From the NCBI GenBank assembly GCA_021324815.1, contig JAJPIJ010000028.1:1-64000 (forward strand): 64,000 nt of DNA, read 5' to 3'. Below, one piece after another: positions 34,597 through 43,793 of this stretch. A program made the translations under genes and the position numbers. The first letter of the stretch is position 1. Each line of letters opens with the position of its first letter. Source of the DNA: Gammaproteobacteria bacterium. Its GTDB lineage: Bacteria; Pseudomonadota; Gammaproteobacteria; JAJPIJ01. The notes under the pieces were generated by a model, which saw nothing but the letters and a program-made list of their open reading frames with translations, had not been told where the DNA came from and did no database searches.

Positions 34597-37131
34597 ATGC
34601 GGAAAAAATTCTGGACCACCGACTGGTTTGCCGGCCTTGCGGTATCGGTGGCCTTTCTCGCCCTGTACTGGCTGCAACCCCCCTTCGTGGAATCATTGGA
34701 GCGGGCCGCCTATGACCTCGGGGTGCGCTCCTCGACGCGGCAGCCGAGCGGCCAGATTGCGGTCATCGCCATCGACGACAACAGCATCACCAACCTCGGG
34801 CGCTGGCCGTGGCCGCGCAACATCATCGCCGACCTCACCGACCGGCTGGCCAAGGCGGGCGCCAAGGTCATCGCCAACACGGTGTTGTACACCGAGCCGC
34901 AAATCGATCCCGGGCTGACCCACATCAACGAGCTGCTGGCTCTCTACCAGACCAAGGGACTGTCCAAAAGCACCGATGCCGCCATCGTCGAACTGGGCAA
35001 CAAACTCAAGGCGGCGCAGGAGGACCTCGACAAGGACAAGAAGCTTGCCGACGCCGTGGGCCGCGCCGGCAACGTCGTGCTGGGCATGCAATTCATTCCC
35101 GGCCAGCCGCTGGGCAAGGCCGACAAGCCGACGCCGGATTACGTGGCCAGAAACGCCCTGCCGGACAACAAGGTGCTGCCGGGGGCGGGTGACGCCGAGC
35201 CGCTGTACGCCTCCCAGTTGTTCGCGCCCATCCCCGAAATCGGCGCCAGGGCCGCCGCCATCGGCCATCTCAACCAGGATCCGGACAGCGACGGCGGGCT
35301 GCGCAAGGAGCCGCTGATCTTCAATTACTTCGATCACTACTACCCGTCGTTTGCGCTCGCCGTCGCCGCGCGCACGCTCAATCTCGCGCCGGGTGAGATT
35401 GAACTCACCAAGGGCGAGCACGTCAAGATCGGCAAGCTGCTCATCAAGACCAATCCCGAATCGGAGATGTACACGTTCTTCTACAAGGACGAGGGCGACA
35501 GGCCGGCCTTCAAAATCGATTCGTTCTATGACGTGTTCTACAACAAGATTCCGCTGGAAAATTACAAGGACAAGGTGGTGTTGATCGGTCCCACCGCCTT
35601 CGGCGTCGGCGAGACCTTCCCGACGCCGATCTCCAAGGGCATGGCCCCCGTCGTGGTGCTCGCCCACACGGTCTCCAGCATTCTGAACGAGCATTTCTTC
35701 ATCGTGCCGTCGTGGGGCTCGCTGGTCGAATTCCTGATCCTGATCGGGGTCGCGGCATATCTCATCGCCGCCCTGCCGCGGCTGCCCGCCGGGCCGGCGG
35801 CGGGCGCCACCGGCGCGCTGCTGGCGGCGCTGCTGGCCGTCAACTTCCTCGCCATGAAGGCCGGCGGGATGTGGTTGCAGACCATGCTCCCCGCCCTGTT
35901 CCTGATTTGCGGGCACCTGCTGCTCACCACCAAGCGCTTCCTGGTCACCGAGCGGGGCAAGATGAAGGCGGACACCGAGTCGGCCGAGAGCAACCGGCAG
36001 CTGGGGTTGTCGTTGCAGCAGTCCGGCCAGCTGGACATGGCCTTCGAACGGTTCCGCCGCCTGCCGATGGACGATTCCGTGATGGAACTGCTGTACAACC
36101 TCGCCGGCGACTTCGAGCGCAAGCGGCAGTTCAACAAGGCCAACTCCGTCTACGCGGTCATGGCGCAGTACAACAGGAAATTCCGTGATCTCGAGATGCG
36201 CATGACCCGCGCCAAGGCGATGGAGGAGACGGTCATGCTGGGCGGCGGCGGCGGCCATCCGGGCGGCACCCTCATCCTGGCCGACGGCAACGTGCAGAAA
36301 CCCATGCTGGGCCGCTACCAGGTGGAAAAGGAGCTCGGCAAGGGGGCCATGGGCGTCGTCTACCAGGGCCGCGACCCCAAGATCAACCGCATCGTCGCCA
36401 TCAAGACACTGGCCCTGCAGGAGCTTCCCGCCGATGAACTGGAGACGATCAAGTCGCGTTTCTACCGCGAGGCCGAGACCGCCGGCCGCCTGCAGCACCC
36501 GAACATCGTCGCCATCTATGACGTCGGCGAGGAGCATGATCTGGCCTACATCGCCATGGAATTCCTGAAGGGCCATGACCTCACCCGCTACACCAAGAAG
36601 GAAAGCCTCATGGCGGTGCAGCTGGTCATGGGCATCGTCTACAAGGCCGCGCTGGCGCTCGATTACGCGCATTCCCAGGGGGTGGTGCATCGCGACATCA
36701 AGCCGGCCAATATCATGTTCGACCCCGAGGCCAAGAGCATCAAGCTGACCGACTTCGGCATCGCCCGCATCACCGATTCCAGCAAGACCAAGACCGGCAT
36801 GGTGCTCGGCACGCCGTCGTACATGTCGCCGGAGCAACTCGCCGGCAAGAAGATCGACGGCCGTTCCGATCTGTTTTCGCTGGGCGTCATGCTCTACCAG
36901 ATGGTCACCGGCGAACTGCCGTTCAAGGGCGAATCGATGGCCACGCTCATGTACAATATCGCCAACGAACCGCATCAGGATGTGTTCATCTTGCGTCCCG
37001 AACTGGCAAAGACCAAACCCTGCCTGCGGGTGATCATCAACAAGGCCCTGGAGAAGGACCTGGCCAGGCGCTACCAGACCGGCGCGGAGATGGCCAGGGA
37101 TGTCCAGGCCTGCGCCAAGAAGGCCGGCTGA
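34597..37131 (+). CDS. CHASE2-domain serine/threonine protein kinase
   Basis: The 844-residue membrane receptor kinase has an N-terminal anchor (WFAGLAVSVAFLALYWLQ), a periplasmic CHASE2 sensor (residues about 35-360; GQIAVIAIDDNSITNLGRWP), and three membrane helices (EFLILIGVAAYLIAALP and following). A TPR-like linker follows (LQQSGQLDMAFERFRRLP). The kinase domain at about 570-840 has LGKGAMGVVYQGRD, VAIKTL with the ATP lysine, HRDIKPANIMFD, DFGIAR and MSPEQLAG, so it should be active. EETVMLGG just before the domain may be an autophosphorylation site. PP2C and FHA genes follow, which suggests a reversible phospho-signalling unit. Confidence 0.93.
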   Translation: MRKKFWTTDWFAGLAVSVAFLALYWLQPPFVESLERAAYDLGVRSSTRQPSGQIAVIAIDDNSITNLGRWPWPRNIIADLTDRLAKAGAKVIANTVLYTEPQIDPGLTHINELLALYQTKGLSKSTDAAIVELGNKLKAAQEDLDKDKKLADAVGRAGNVVLGMQFIPGQPLGKADKPTPDYVARNALPDNKVLPGAGDAEPLYASQLFAPIPEIGARAAAIGHLNQDPDSDGGLRKEPLIFNYFDHYYPSFALAVAARTLNLAPGEIELTKGEHVKIGKLLIKTNPESEMYTFFYKDEGDRPAFKIDSFYDVFYNKIPLENYKDKVVLIGPTAFGVGETFPTPISKGMAPVVVLAHTVSSILNEHFFIVPSWGSLVEFLILIGVAAYLIAALPRLPAGPAAGATGALLAALLAVNFLAMKAGGMWLQTMLPALFLICGHLLLTTKRFLVTERGKMKADTESAESNRQLGLSLQQSGQLDMAFERFRRLPMDDSVMELLYNLAGDFERKRQFNKANSVYAVMAQYNRKFRDLEMRMTRAKAMEETVMLGGGGGHPGGTLILADGNVQKPMLGRYQVEKELGKGAMGVVYQGRDPKINRIVAIKTLALQELPADELETIKSRFYREAETAGRLQHPNIVAIYDVGEEHDLAYIAMEFLKGHDLTRYTKKESLMAVQLVMGIVYKAALALDYAHSQGVVHRDIKPANIMFDPEAKSIKLTDFGIARITDSSKTKTGMVLGTPSYMSPEQLAGKKIDGRSDLFSLGVMLYQMVTGELPFKGESMATLMYNIANEPHQDVFILRPELAKTKPCLRVIINKALEKDLARRYQTGAEMARDVQACAKKAG

Positions 37132-37144
37132 GGGGACCGCCGCC

Positions 37145-37972
37145 GTGGACATGTCTGGCGTGCTTGAAATCGTCAACATGTCCGACACCGGACGCAAGCG
37201 CCCCCACAACGAGGACAGCACCGTCAGCGACGCGCGCCTGGGGCTGGCCATCGTCGCCGACGGCATGGGCGGCTACAAGGGCGGCGAGGTGGCCAGCGCC
37301 ATCGCCGTGACCACCATCCTGCACGAGATGCGTCAGGCGCTCTCCCGCATCAATCCCACCCAGATCGACAAGGCCAGCGGCTTGAGCCAGGGCGCGCTGC
37401 TGCTGCGCGACGCCATCACCCTGGCCAACGGCCAGATCTTCCAGACCGCGAGCCAGGAGCCGCTGTGCCAGGGCATGGGCACCACCGTGGTTGCCGTCCT
37501 GCTGCATGACGGCAACCGGATCAGCATCGCGCATGTCGGCGACTCAAGGCTCTACCGCCTGAGAAACGGCCGGTTCGAGCAGATTACGAGCGATCATTCC
37601 CTCATCCAGGAACTGATCAACAAGGGCTATTTCACCAGGGAGGAGGCCGTCGCCAACACCCCCAAGAATCTGGTGACGCGCGCCTTGGGGATAGAGGAGG
37701 ACGTCGTGGTGGATATCCAGGACGACGTTTTTCTGCCTCAGGACACCTACCTGATGTGCTCGGACGGTTTAAATGATATGATATCTGATGAAGAAATTCA
37801 CTTAACCCTAAGTAAATATAGTGGTAATCTTATACAGGCGGCCAGCGAATTGATACGTATTGCCAACCAAAATGGGGGCAAGGACAATATTTCGGTCATA
37901 CTGATTCGCCCGCGCGTGGGAGCCCGCGGGAAGATGGGGTGGTGGAAAAAATTATTCGGATGGTTCAGTTAA
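37145..37972 (+). CDS. PP2C-family protein phosphatase
   Basis: The start is placed at GTG 37145 after AGGGG; ATG 37151 is equally possible, and an upstream ATG at 37100 overlaps the kinase. The product of about 275 residues has the PP2C metal-binding motifs RPHNEDS, VADGMGGYKGGE, VGDSRLYRL, CSDGLNDM and GGKDNISVILI, all intact. It likely dephosphorylates the kinase and the FHA protein. The DNA from about 37765 to 37890 is clearly AT-rich, with codons such as TTA, AGT and ATA. A basic, Trp-rich C-terminus (GWWKKLFGWFS) may bind membrane. Confidence 0.93.
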   Translation: MDMSGVLEIVNMSDTGRKRPHNEDSTVSDARLGLAIVADGMGGYKGGEVASAIAVTTILHEMRQALSRINPTQIDKASGLSQGALLLRDAITLANGQIFQTASQEPLCQGMGTTVVAVLLHDGNRISIAHVGDSRLYRLRNGRFEQITSDHSLIQELINKGYFTREEAVANTPKNLVTRALGIEEDVVVDIQDDVFLPQDTYLMCSDGLNDMISDEEIHLTLSKYSGNLIQAASELIRIANQNGGKDNISVILIRPRVGARGKMGWWKKLFGWFS

Positions 37973-37995
37973 GTATGAAATAACAGGATGAACGC

Positions 37996-38715
37996 ATGGC
38001 GAAACTCATACTCAGCCTGAACGGTGTGGTACAGAAGGAATACCAGTTGACCAAGGAACGTACCACCATCGGCCGCAAACCCGACAACGACATCCAGGTC
38101 GACAACCTCGCCGTGAGCGGCAAGCACGCGCTCATCATCACCATTCTGGACGATTCCTTCCTTGAGGATCTGGGCAGCACCAACGGCACCTACGTCAACG
38201 GCAAGCTCATCAAGAAGCACGCCCTGCGTGACGGCGACGTCATTGGCCTCGGCAAGCATGAACTGAAATACATCAACGAGCACGCCAGCGCCGACGACGA
38301 GGAATTCGAGAAGACCATGATCATCCGGCCGGGCTCGGCCAGTGCCGCCGTGGCCGCCGCCCAGGCCGCCGCCGCCGCCGCGCCGCAGGCGGCACCCGCC
38401 GCTGCCGCGGTCGGGGTTCCCCCACAGGCGCCCGGCATGCCGCTCGGCAAACTGCACGTGTTGAACGGCCCCATCGCCGGCAAGGAACTGGAACTCACCA
38501 AGGCGCTGATCACGCTCGGCAAGCCCGGCGTGCAGGTGGCGGTGATTTCGCGCCGGCCGCAGGGCTATTTCCTGACGCACATCGAGAGCGACAGCGGCGG
38601 CAAGAATTATCCCGTCGTCAACGGCAAGCCCATCGGCCCGCAGGCCTACACCCTGCAAAGCGGCGACGTGATCGAACTGGCGGGGATAAAGATGGAGTTC
38701 TCCCTCGCCCGCTGA
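37996..38715 (+). CDS. FHA-domain protein with a degenerate second FHA
   Basis: The N-terminal FHA domain is canonical: TTIGRKPDNDIQVDNLAVSG, KHALI and LGSTNGTYVNG, with Arg, Ser, His and Asn phosphothreonine-binding residues. A linker with FEKTMIIRP and an Ala-rich stretch (AVAAAQAAAAAAPQAAP) leads to a second FHA-like region (GKLHVLNGPIAGKELELTK, NGKPIG). It lacks the Gly-Arg and Ser-x-x-His, so it should not bind phosphothreonine. The 239-residue soluble protein is the probable reader of the kinase's phospho-sites. It starts 24 bases after the phosphatase. Confidence 0.9.
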   Translation: MAKLILSLNGVVQKEYQLTKERTTIGRKPDNDIQVDNLAVSGKHALIITILDDSFLEDLGSTNGTYVNGKLIKKHALRDGDVIGLGKHELKYINEHASADDEEFEKTMIIRPGSASAAVAAAQAAAAAAPQAAPAAAAVGVPPQAPGMPLGKLHVLNGPIAGKELELTKALITLGKPGVQVAVISRRPQGYFLTHIESDSGGKNYPVVNGKPIGPQAYTLQSGDVIELAGIKMEFSLAR

Positions 38716-38720
38716 CGGGC

Positions 38721-38822
38721 CGCTGTAAAACCACCGCGCCCGGCGGGACGCTGTTGCTCGATCGCTCAAAATCCTAATCTTGTCCGGTCAACCCCCGTTT
38801 TTCGCGCTCTCGCGCCTGACCC
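38721..38822. repeat. Dispersed repeat, copy 2
   Basis: Shares CTGTTGCTCG, GCTCAAAATCCT, CCGTTTTTCG and CTCGCGCCT, in order and similar spacing, with the repeat at 22698-22838. The outer inverted repeat is degraded here (GCTGTAAAACCACC). It lies between the convergent FHA and adenylate cyclase genes. Confidence 0.6.
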
Positions 38823-39002
38823 TGGCGCGGCTGCGGCCCGGTGCGCGCGGCGGCGAGTACGGGAGCAGCCGCCAGTGACCCGGTTTGATCTTGAACGCAG
38901 CCGCTTGCAGCCCCTTCCCGAAAGAGCTGCTCCGCAGCCACGTGTCCGGCGCGCCTCATCGCGCTTCACGACGGTCCGCCGAAAGTTTAAGGGCACACGC
39001 GG

Positions 39003-41267
39003 CTATTTGGTGGTGTGAGTGTAGACGCCGTCCCAATCCGCGCCCGGCGGATTTCTTCTGAACTCGGCGACACGTTTCGCGTACATTTCGTACAAATACG
39101 GGCGTGCTGCAGCCTTGGCCAGATTCAGGAACTGCAACTCGGCCAGGTCCCATTGCTGCGTCCGGTAATATTTGAGCGCCTGCCGGTAGATTTCCAATTC
39201 ATCCCGCTTCTCCTTGGAAATATCGGCCGGCGGGCCCAGCGGCTCGTAGATCGACACCGGCCTGTCCTTGCCCTTGACACGCACCATGTCCAGCTCGCGA
39301 TAGACCAGTTCCGGCACCGCCGCCTTCGTCGTCTCACTCACGATAATGTCGACGCCGTAGACCTTGGTCAGGCCTTCCAGCCGCGAACCGAGATTGACGG
39401 CATCGCCCATCACGGTGTAGGCCATGCGGAATTCCGAGCCCATGTTGCCGACGGTCATGGTGCCGGTGTTGATGCCGATGCCGATGCGCATTTCCGGCCA
39501 GCCGCGCCGCTTGAAGTCGGCGTTCACGCCCTCGAGTTTTTCGATCATGCGCAGCGCGGCCAGCACGGCGTGCCTGGCGTGCTCGCGATCGGGAACCGGC
39601 GCGCCCCAGAACGCCATGATGGCATCGCCCATGTACTTGTCGATGGTGCCGCGGTGCTCGTGAATGACCCGTGTCATCGGCGTCAGCATTTCATTCATCA
39701 ACTCGGACAGCGCCCTGGGGTTCATGCCCTCGGAGATCGTGGTGAACCCGCGGACGTCGGAGAACAGCACGGTCATCTCCCGGCTCACCGCCTCCAGCGA
39801 GTAGCGCTCCGGGTCATCCGCCATCTCGTCGACCAGCTCCGGAGGCACATACTGCCCGAACAGGCCGGTCAACTGGCGCTTGCCGCGGTTTTCGATGAAG
39901 TAGCCGTAGAACATGTCGAGGATGAACAGGAGGATGATCAGCACCCAGCCGGAGGCCAGCGGCAGCACCAGCTGCCCCTTGATCCAGCAGAACATGTTGA
40001 ACGCCGTGTAGAGTGCGAGCGCGCCGAGCGTCGTCAGGGTTTCGGCCAGCGGGCCGAGCAGCGGCAGCGTCAGCGCCAGCGCCATCCCGAAGACGAACAG
40101 CAGGATGATCTCGGCGCCCCGCACGTAGGCGGGTTTCTGCATGATGCGGCCCTCCAGAATGCCGGCAATCAGGTTGGCGTGCACCTCGACGCCGGGATAG
40201 GCCTTTTGCACCGGCGTGGAGCGCAGGTCGAGGAGGCCGGCGGCGGTGGTGCCGACGATGGCGATGGCGCCCGGCCGCAGCAGTTCCGGATTGGCGGTGC
40301 CATGGATGACGTCGGTGGCGGCCACGTAGGGGAAGCTGCCCTGGCCGCCGCGATAGGGCACCAGCGCCTGGATGTGTTCATCCACCGGGATTGAGCGATT
40401 GCCGATGCGCAGCGATTCCAGGCCGGCGTAATTTTTGGAGGCGCCGAACGGCGCCTGCTCGAACTTGGCCTCCACCCCGCTCGCGCCCAGATAGGTGCGC
40501 GCCATCGCCAGCGACAGTGATTCGTACTGCGCGCCGTCGTAGTCCATGACCATGGGCACGCGGCGGACAATGCCGTCGTCATCCAGCCAGGGATTGAAAT
40601 GGCCGGCGGCGGCGGCCTTCTCCTGGAATACGGGCAGATTGCCGCCATATCCCGAGGCGGGGCGGAAGGAGATGTGCCTGCCTTCAAAGGCCCCCCTGGG
40701 GAAGGTCGGCGGCGGCAGGGCGCCGGAATGCGCGGCCTTGACGTCGCTGCTGGCCTCGTTGAAAAAATAGCCGAGCACCACCTTGTACTTGCCGATGATG
40801 TTGGCGAAGTTGCCGTCGTTGTCGAGCCGGGGCTTGAGTTCCCTCAGGCGCTGTTCAAAACCGGAGATGCCGCCGAACTCCCGCCGCGACAACTGCTCCA
40901 GCACCTTGAGGCCGGAGCTTTCATCGGGCTCGGCGAACACCACGTCGAATCCGACCAGCGCAACCTTGTATTTCTCGAACAGCTGCTCGACCATGCGCGC
41001 CACGCGGTCGCGTCCCCAGGGCCAGCGCCCCTCCGCCTGCAGGCTTTTTTCGTCGATGTCGATGATGACCACGCCGGGGTCCACCGTCCTCGGCATGGTC
41101 AGCAACAGGCGGGCGTCGTAGCTGATGTTTTCCAGTTGATCAATGGACGACCAGCGCAGCGGGCTGCCCTCCTCCTCGCGGGCATGCAACAGCAGGGTCG
41201 CCAGCACCCCCAGGCTCAGGGCGACGGGGACGCGCTGTTTTTTCAGCCTGTCGAGCCAGGGCCGCAT
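39003..41267 (-). CDS. CHASE2-domain adenylate/guanylate cyclase
   Basis: The 754-residue membrane protein has an N-terminal helix (PVALSLGVLATLLLH) and a CHASE2 sensor (about 40-380; GVVIIDIDEKSLQAEGRWPW, IAIVGTTAAGLLDLRSTPVQ). Three membrane helices follow, then a class III cyclase domain (about 485-680): TVLFSDVRGFTTISEG with the first metal Asp, DKYMGDAIMAFWGAP with the second, and GDAVNLGSRLEGLTKVYG. The Lys in DKYMGD fits adenylate cyclase. The ATG overlaps the lipoprotein gene's stop (TGATG), so the gene is coupled to the lipid-transport operon. A short TPR-like C-terminal tail (LKYYRTQQWDLAELQF) resembles the kinase's linker. Confidence 0.93.
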   Translation of the reverse strand: MRPWLDRLKKQRVPVALSLGVLATLLLHAREEEGSPLRWSSIDQLENISYDARLLLTMPRTVDPGVVIIDIDEKSLQAEGRWPWGRDRVARMVEQLFEKYKVALVGFDVVFAEPDESSGLKVLEQLSRREFGGISGFEQRLRELKPRLDNDGNFANIIGKYKVVLGYFFNEASSDVKAAHSGALPPPTFPRGAFEGRHISFRPASGYGGNLPVFQEKAAAAGHFNPWLDDDGIVRRVPMVMDYDGAQYESLSLAMARTYLGASGVEAKFEQAPFGASKNYAGLESLRIGNRSIPVDEHIQALVPYRGGQGSFPYVAATDVIHGTANPELLRPGAIAIVGTTAAGLLDLRSTPVQKAYPGVEVHANLIAGILEGRIMQKPAYVRGAEIILLFVFGMALALTLPLLGPLAETLTTLGALALYTAFNMFCWIKGQLVLPLASGWVLIILLFILDMFYGYFIENRGKRQLTGLFGQYVPPELVDEMADDPERYSLEAVSREMTVLFSDVRGFTTISEGMNPRALSELMNEMLTPMTRVIHEHRGTIDKYMGDAIMAFWGAPVPDREHARHAVLAALRMIEKLEGVNADFKRRGWPEMRIGIGINTGTMTVGNMGSEFRMAYTVMGDAVNLGSRLEGLTKVYGVDIIVSETTKAAVPELVYRELDMVRVKGKDRPVSIYEPLGPPADISKEKRDELEIYRQALKYYRTQQWDLAELQFLNLAKAAARPYLYEMYAKRVAEFRRNPPGADWDGVYTHTTK

Positions 41268-41872
41268 CAGTGGCCGGCGGCGACGGCCTTGGAGGCATCG
41301 GCCAGAAAGCGGGCGAAAAGGGCGTTCAAGGCCTGATCGAAGGCCGCCACCGTGCTGCCTAAATCATCGCCGGCGGCGGCGATGCGTTCACTGTAATCCT
41401 GCACCAGCAGCGGCCGGCCGCGCGCGTCATCCAGCCGCAGTTCCAGATCGACGCGGGCGGTCGCCCGCCCGCCGCCCTCGAGGCGTTCGAACTGCCTGAT
41501 GCGGCCGCTGACAACCAGCGCCGGCTCGCTCTGCAGCTCGCCCACCACCAAACGTCCGGCCTGCGCCGCGCGCAGGTAATCGATGAGTTGATGCTGGATC
41601 AGCCGCGGCGGGGCCTCGGTCCAGAAATGATAGCTGTACTGCGTGAGCACCACGCCCTGCGGGTCCCCGGCGTGGAGGATGGCGCGATCCGAATGCAGTC
41701 CGTCGCCCTGCAGCGGGCGCACCAGGATGATGCCCGTGGTCAGCGGCGTCACGGCCGCCGCCTGCGGCGCGGTGAGTCGGTAATAGGTGTCCGTGGGCAC
41801 CGGCGGCGCCTTGGCGCACGCCGCCAGGACCAGCACCATCGTCGTCACACCCAGCGCGCGGGATCGTGTCAT
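41267..41872 (-). CDS. ABC-type transport auxiliary lipoprotein (PqiC-like)
   Basis: The 201-residue protein has a lipobox (TTMVLVLAACAKAPP, lipidated Cys19) and the ABC_trans_aux/PqiC pattern: YYRLTAPQA, GIILVRPLQGDGLHSDRAIL, TQYSYHFWTEAPPRLIQHQL. Such outer-membrane-anchored lipoproteins work with MCE proteins in lipid transfer. It overlaps the MlaD gene by ATGA upstream and the cyclase by TGATG downstream. No MlaA/MlaC genes are nearby, so the outer-membrane partner of this transporter is probably this lipoprotein. Confidence 0.88.
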   Translation of the reverse strand: MTRSRALGVTTMVLVLAACAKAPPVPTDTYYRLTAPQAAAVTPLTTGIILVRPLQGDGLHSDRAILHAGDPQGVVLTQYSYHFWTEAPPRLIQHQLIDYLRAAQAGRLVVGELQSEPALVVSGRIRQFERLEGGGRATARVDLELRLDDARGRPLLVQDYSERIAAAGDDLGSTVAAFDQALNALFARFLADASKAVAAGH

Positions 41873-42969
41873 GGCGTTTCCTTCCCCTGTTCTGTTTTCC
41901 TCTGCGTGCCGCCCTGCGCTCCGCTGGCCTCCGCCCGATCCTTCACGTCGTCCTTCTGCGGCGAACTGTTCAGCAGCAGGCCGGGGTTCTCGCGCAGCTG
42001 GCGCGCGAACTCGTGCATGTCGCGGCTGCTGCCCTCCAGGTGATAGAGGATGGTGTCGAGGTTGTGGGAGACGGTCTCGAGACTCTGCCGCAGCGACTGC
42101 ATCGCCGCCCGCAGATCGGCGGTCGAGGCCGCGGTGTCGCTCAGCGCCTGGTTGACGTTGCCGCGGTTGTCGGTGACCATCTGGTCGAGCTCGCCGAAGG
42201 CATGGTGCATCTGCAGGCGCGTGATCTCGATGCGGTTCAGCAGATCGAGCGTGTTTTCCGAGACCTTCTCGACGTTGGCCAGCGTCGAGGTCACGGCCTG
42301 CTGGTTCTTGTCGCCGAGCAGACGCTGCAGGCGGGCGGCGCTGTCGTCCATCCTCTTCAGGATGGCCTTGAGCTTGTCGAACAGCTCCGGATCGTCAATC
42401 CGGCGGCGCGTGGATTCGAGCAGCGGTCGCAAATCGGACTTTGACAGATCCTGGTATTCCTGCGCCAGGGCGCTGACGCGCTCGTTCAGATTCTTGAGGG
42501 TGGGCATGATGCCTTCCTCGGACAGGTTGTGGAAATCCCTGGCGAGATCATTGAACGCGGCGAACATGTTCACCTGTCCCTGACCTTTGATCTCCGAACC
42601 CGGCGCCAGCGTGGTCTTGCTCCTGCCCTCCTGGATGTTGATGGCGACGCCGGAAAGCAGGCCGGAGGCAATGATGGCGGCCACGCTGTCGTCGGGAATC
42701 TTCCAGCCGGATTTCACGCTCAACTCCACCTTGTAGCGGGTGTGGTCGCCGTCGCGCTCCGGCGTGATTTTTTCGATCTGGCCGACCTGGAACCCCTCGT
42801 AGAACGCGCCGGTGCCGTACTTGAGGCCGAAGACGTTGTCGTAGTGAACGAAATAGCGATCCGTCGGGCCGGCGCTGCCGGTCAGCTTGTAGAGCAGCAC
42901 GAGAAACGCCAGGCCCGTGATGAGCACGAAGACACCGACCACGGTGTAATTGATGTGATCCCGTTTCAC
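41869..42969 (-). CDS. mlaD: MCE (MlaD-family) substrate-binding protein
   Basis: An N-terminal membrane anchor (INYTVVGVFVLITGLAFLVL) precedes one MCE domain (RYFVHYDNVFGLKYGTGAFY, FYEGFQVGQIEKITPER, IIASGLLSGVAINIQEG). A long alpha-helical, coiled-coil region follows (LARDFHNLSEEGIMPTLKNL, TLANVEKVSENTLDLLNR, SLRQSLETVSHNLDTIL) to residue 366. MlaD of E. coli is about half this size, so here the helical needle is extended, as in other single-MCE proteins. It forms the periplasmic ring on the MlaE/MlaF complex. The C-terminus is polar and low in complexity. Confidence 0.92.
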   Translation of the reverse strand: MKRDHINYTVVGVFVLITGLAFLVLLYKLTGSAGPTDRYFVHYDNVFGLKYGTGAFYEGFQVGQIEKITPERDGDHTRYKVELSVKSGWKIPDDSVAAIIASGLLSGVAINIQEGRSKTTLAPGSEIKGQGQVNMFAAFNDLARDFHNLSEEGIMPTLKNLNERVSALAQEYQDLSKSDLRPLLESTRRRIDDPELFDKLKAILKRMDDSAARLQRLLGDKNQQAVTSTLANVEKVSENTLDLLNRIEITRLQMHHAFGELDQMVTDNRGNVNQALSDTAASTADLRAAMQSLRQSLETVSHNLDTILYHLEGSSRDMHEFARQLRENPGLLLNSSPQKDDVKDRAEASGAQGGTQRKTEQGKETP

Positions 42970-42982
42970 AAAATCGTTCCTT

Positions 42983-43783
42983 TCAACCCTCGGTTAATCG
43001 TTGCATATATTCGTCGGCGTCGATCTCCTCGTCGCGCGGCCGGCGGTTCAACAGGTCCTGCACCCGCGTGTTGTCGCAACCGCGCACCTCGTCGACCGTG
43101 CCGGTCATCAGGATGCGGCCGTGATCGAGCACGGTGATGCGATCCGCGATCTTGAACGCGCTGTCGAGCTCGTGCGTCACCACCACGATGGTCATGCCCA
43201 TGGCGTCGCGCAAACGGAGAATCAGTTCATCCAGCTCGGCGGACACCACCGGGTCGAGGCCCGCCGAGGGCTCGTCGAAAAACAGCAGCTTGGGATCCAT
43301 GATGATGGCGCGCGCCACGGCGGCGCGCTTGATCATGCCGCCGGACAGCTGCGCCGGCATGAGATTCTCAAAACCGGCCAGGTTCACCACCTCGAGTTTG
43401 AGACGCGTCATGATGTTCATGGTGGCCTCGTCCAGCCGGGCGTGTTCGCGCAGCGGCAGCTTGATGTTCTCGCCCACGGTCAGGGAGCTGAACAGCGCGC
43501 CGCCCTGGAAGGCGACGCCCATGCGTTTGCGCAGAGCGTGCACGGTGTGCGCCGGGGCGCGGGTGATGTCCACGCCCAGCACGCGGATGTGGCCGGAGGT
43601 CGGCCGGTTCAGGCCCAGGAGATGCCGCAGCAGCGTGCTTTTGCCGGAGCCGCTGCCGCCCATGATGATCATGATCTCGCCGGATTCCACCTGCATGTTG
43701 ATCCGGTCGAGGATTTTGCGGCTGCCGTAATGGGCCACCAGTTCATTCACCTCGATCACCGGCTGTGCGGCGCTGGCGTTCAT
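42983..43783 (-). CDS. mlaF: ABC transporter ATPase of the MCE system (MlaF)
   Basis: The 266-residue ATPase has Walker A GGSGSGKSTLLRHL, a Q-loop (VAFQGGALF), signature LSGGMIKRAAVARAI and Walker B LLFFDEPSAGLDP. LSGGM(I/Q)KRxxxARA is characteristic of MlaF/MCE ATPases. It energises lipid movement between the membranes. The C-terminal extension (RDEEIDADEYMQRLTEG) corresponds to the region by which MlaF contacts neighbouring subunits. It lies 10 bases after mlaE and 13 before mlaD. Confidence 0.95.
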   Translation of the reverse strand: MNASAAQPVIEVNELVAHYGSRKILDRINMQVESGEIMIIMGGSGSGKSTLLRHLLGLNRPTSGHIRVLGVDITRAPAHTVHALRKRMGVAFQGGALFSSLTVGENIKLPLREHARLDEATMNIMTRLKLEVVNLAGFENLMPAQLSGGMIKRAAVARAIIMDPKLLFFDEPSAGLDPVVSAELDELILRLRDAMGMTIVVVTHELDSAFKIADRITVLDHGRILMTGTVDEVRGCDNTRVQDLLNRRPRDEEIDADEYMQRLTEG

Positions 43784-43793
43784 GGCGGGGCAA

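Noticed and set aside
34693-37266. Long minus-strand open frame opposite the CHASE2 kinase
   Set aside because: Antisense shadow with a skewed composition and no recognisable domain.
38716-39002. Possible gene between the FHA and cyclase genes
   Set aside because: Only short Arg-rich frames occur; the region holds the dispersed repeat and inverted GC-rich segments.
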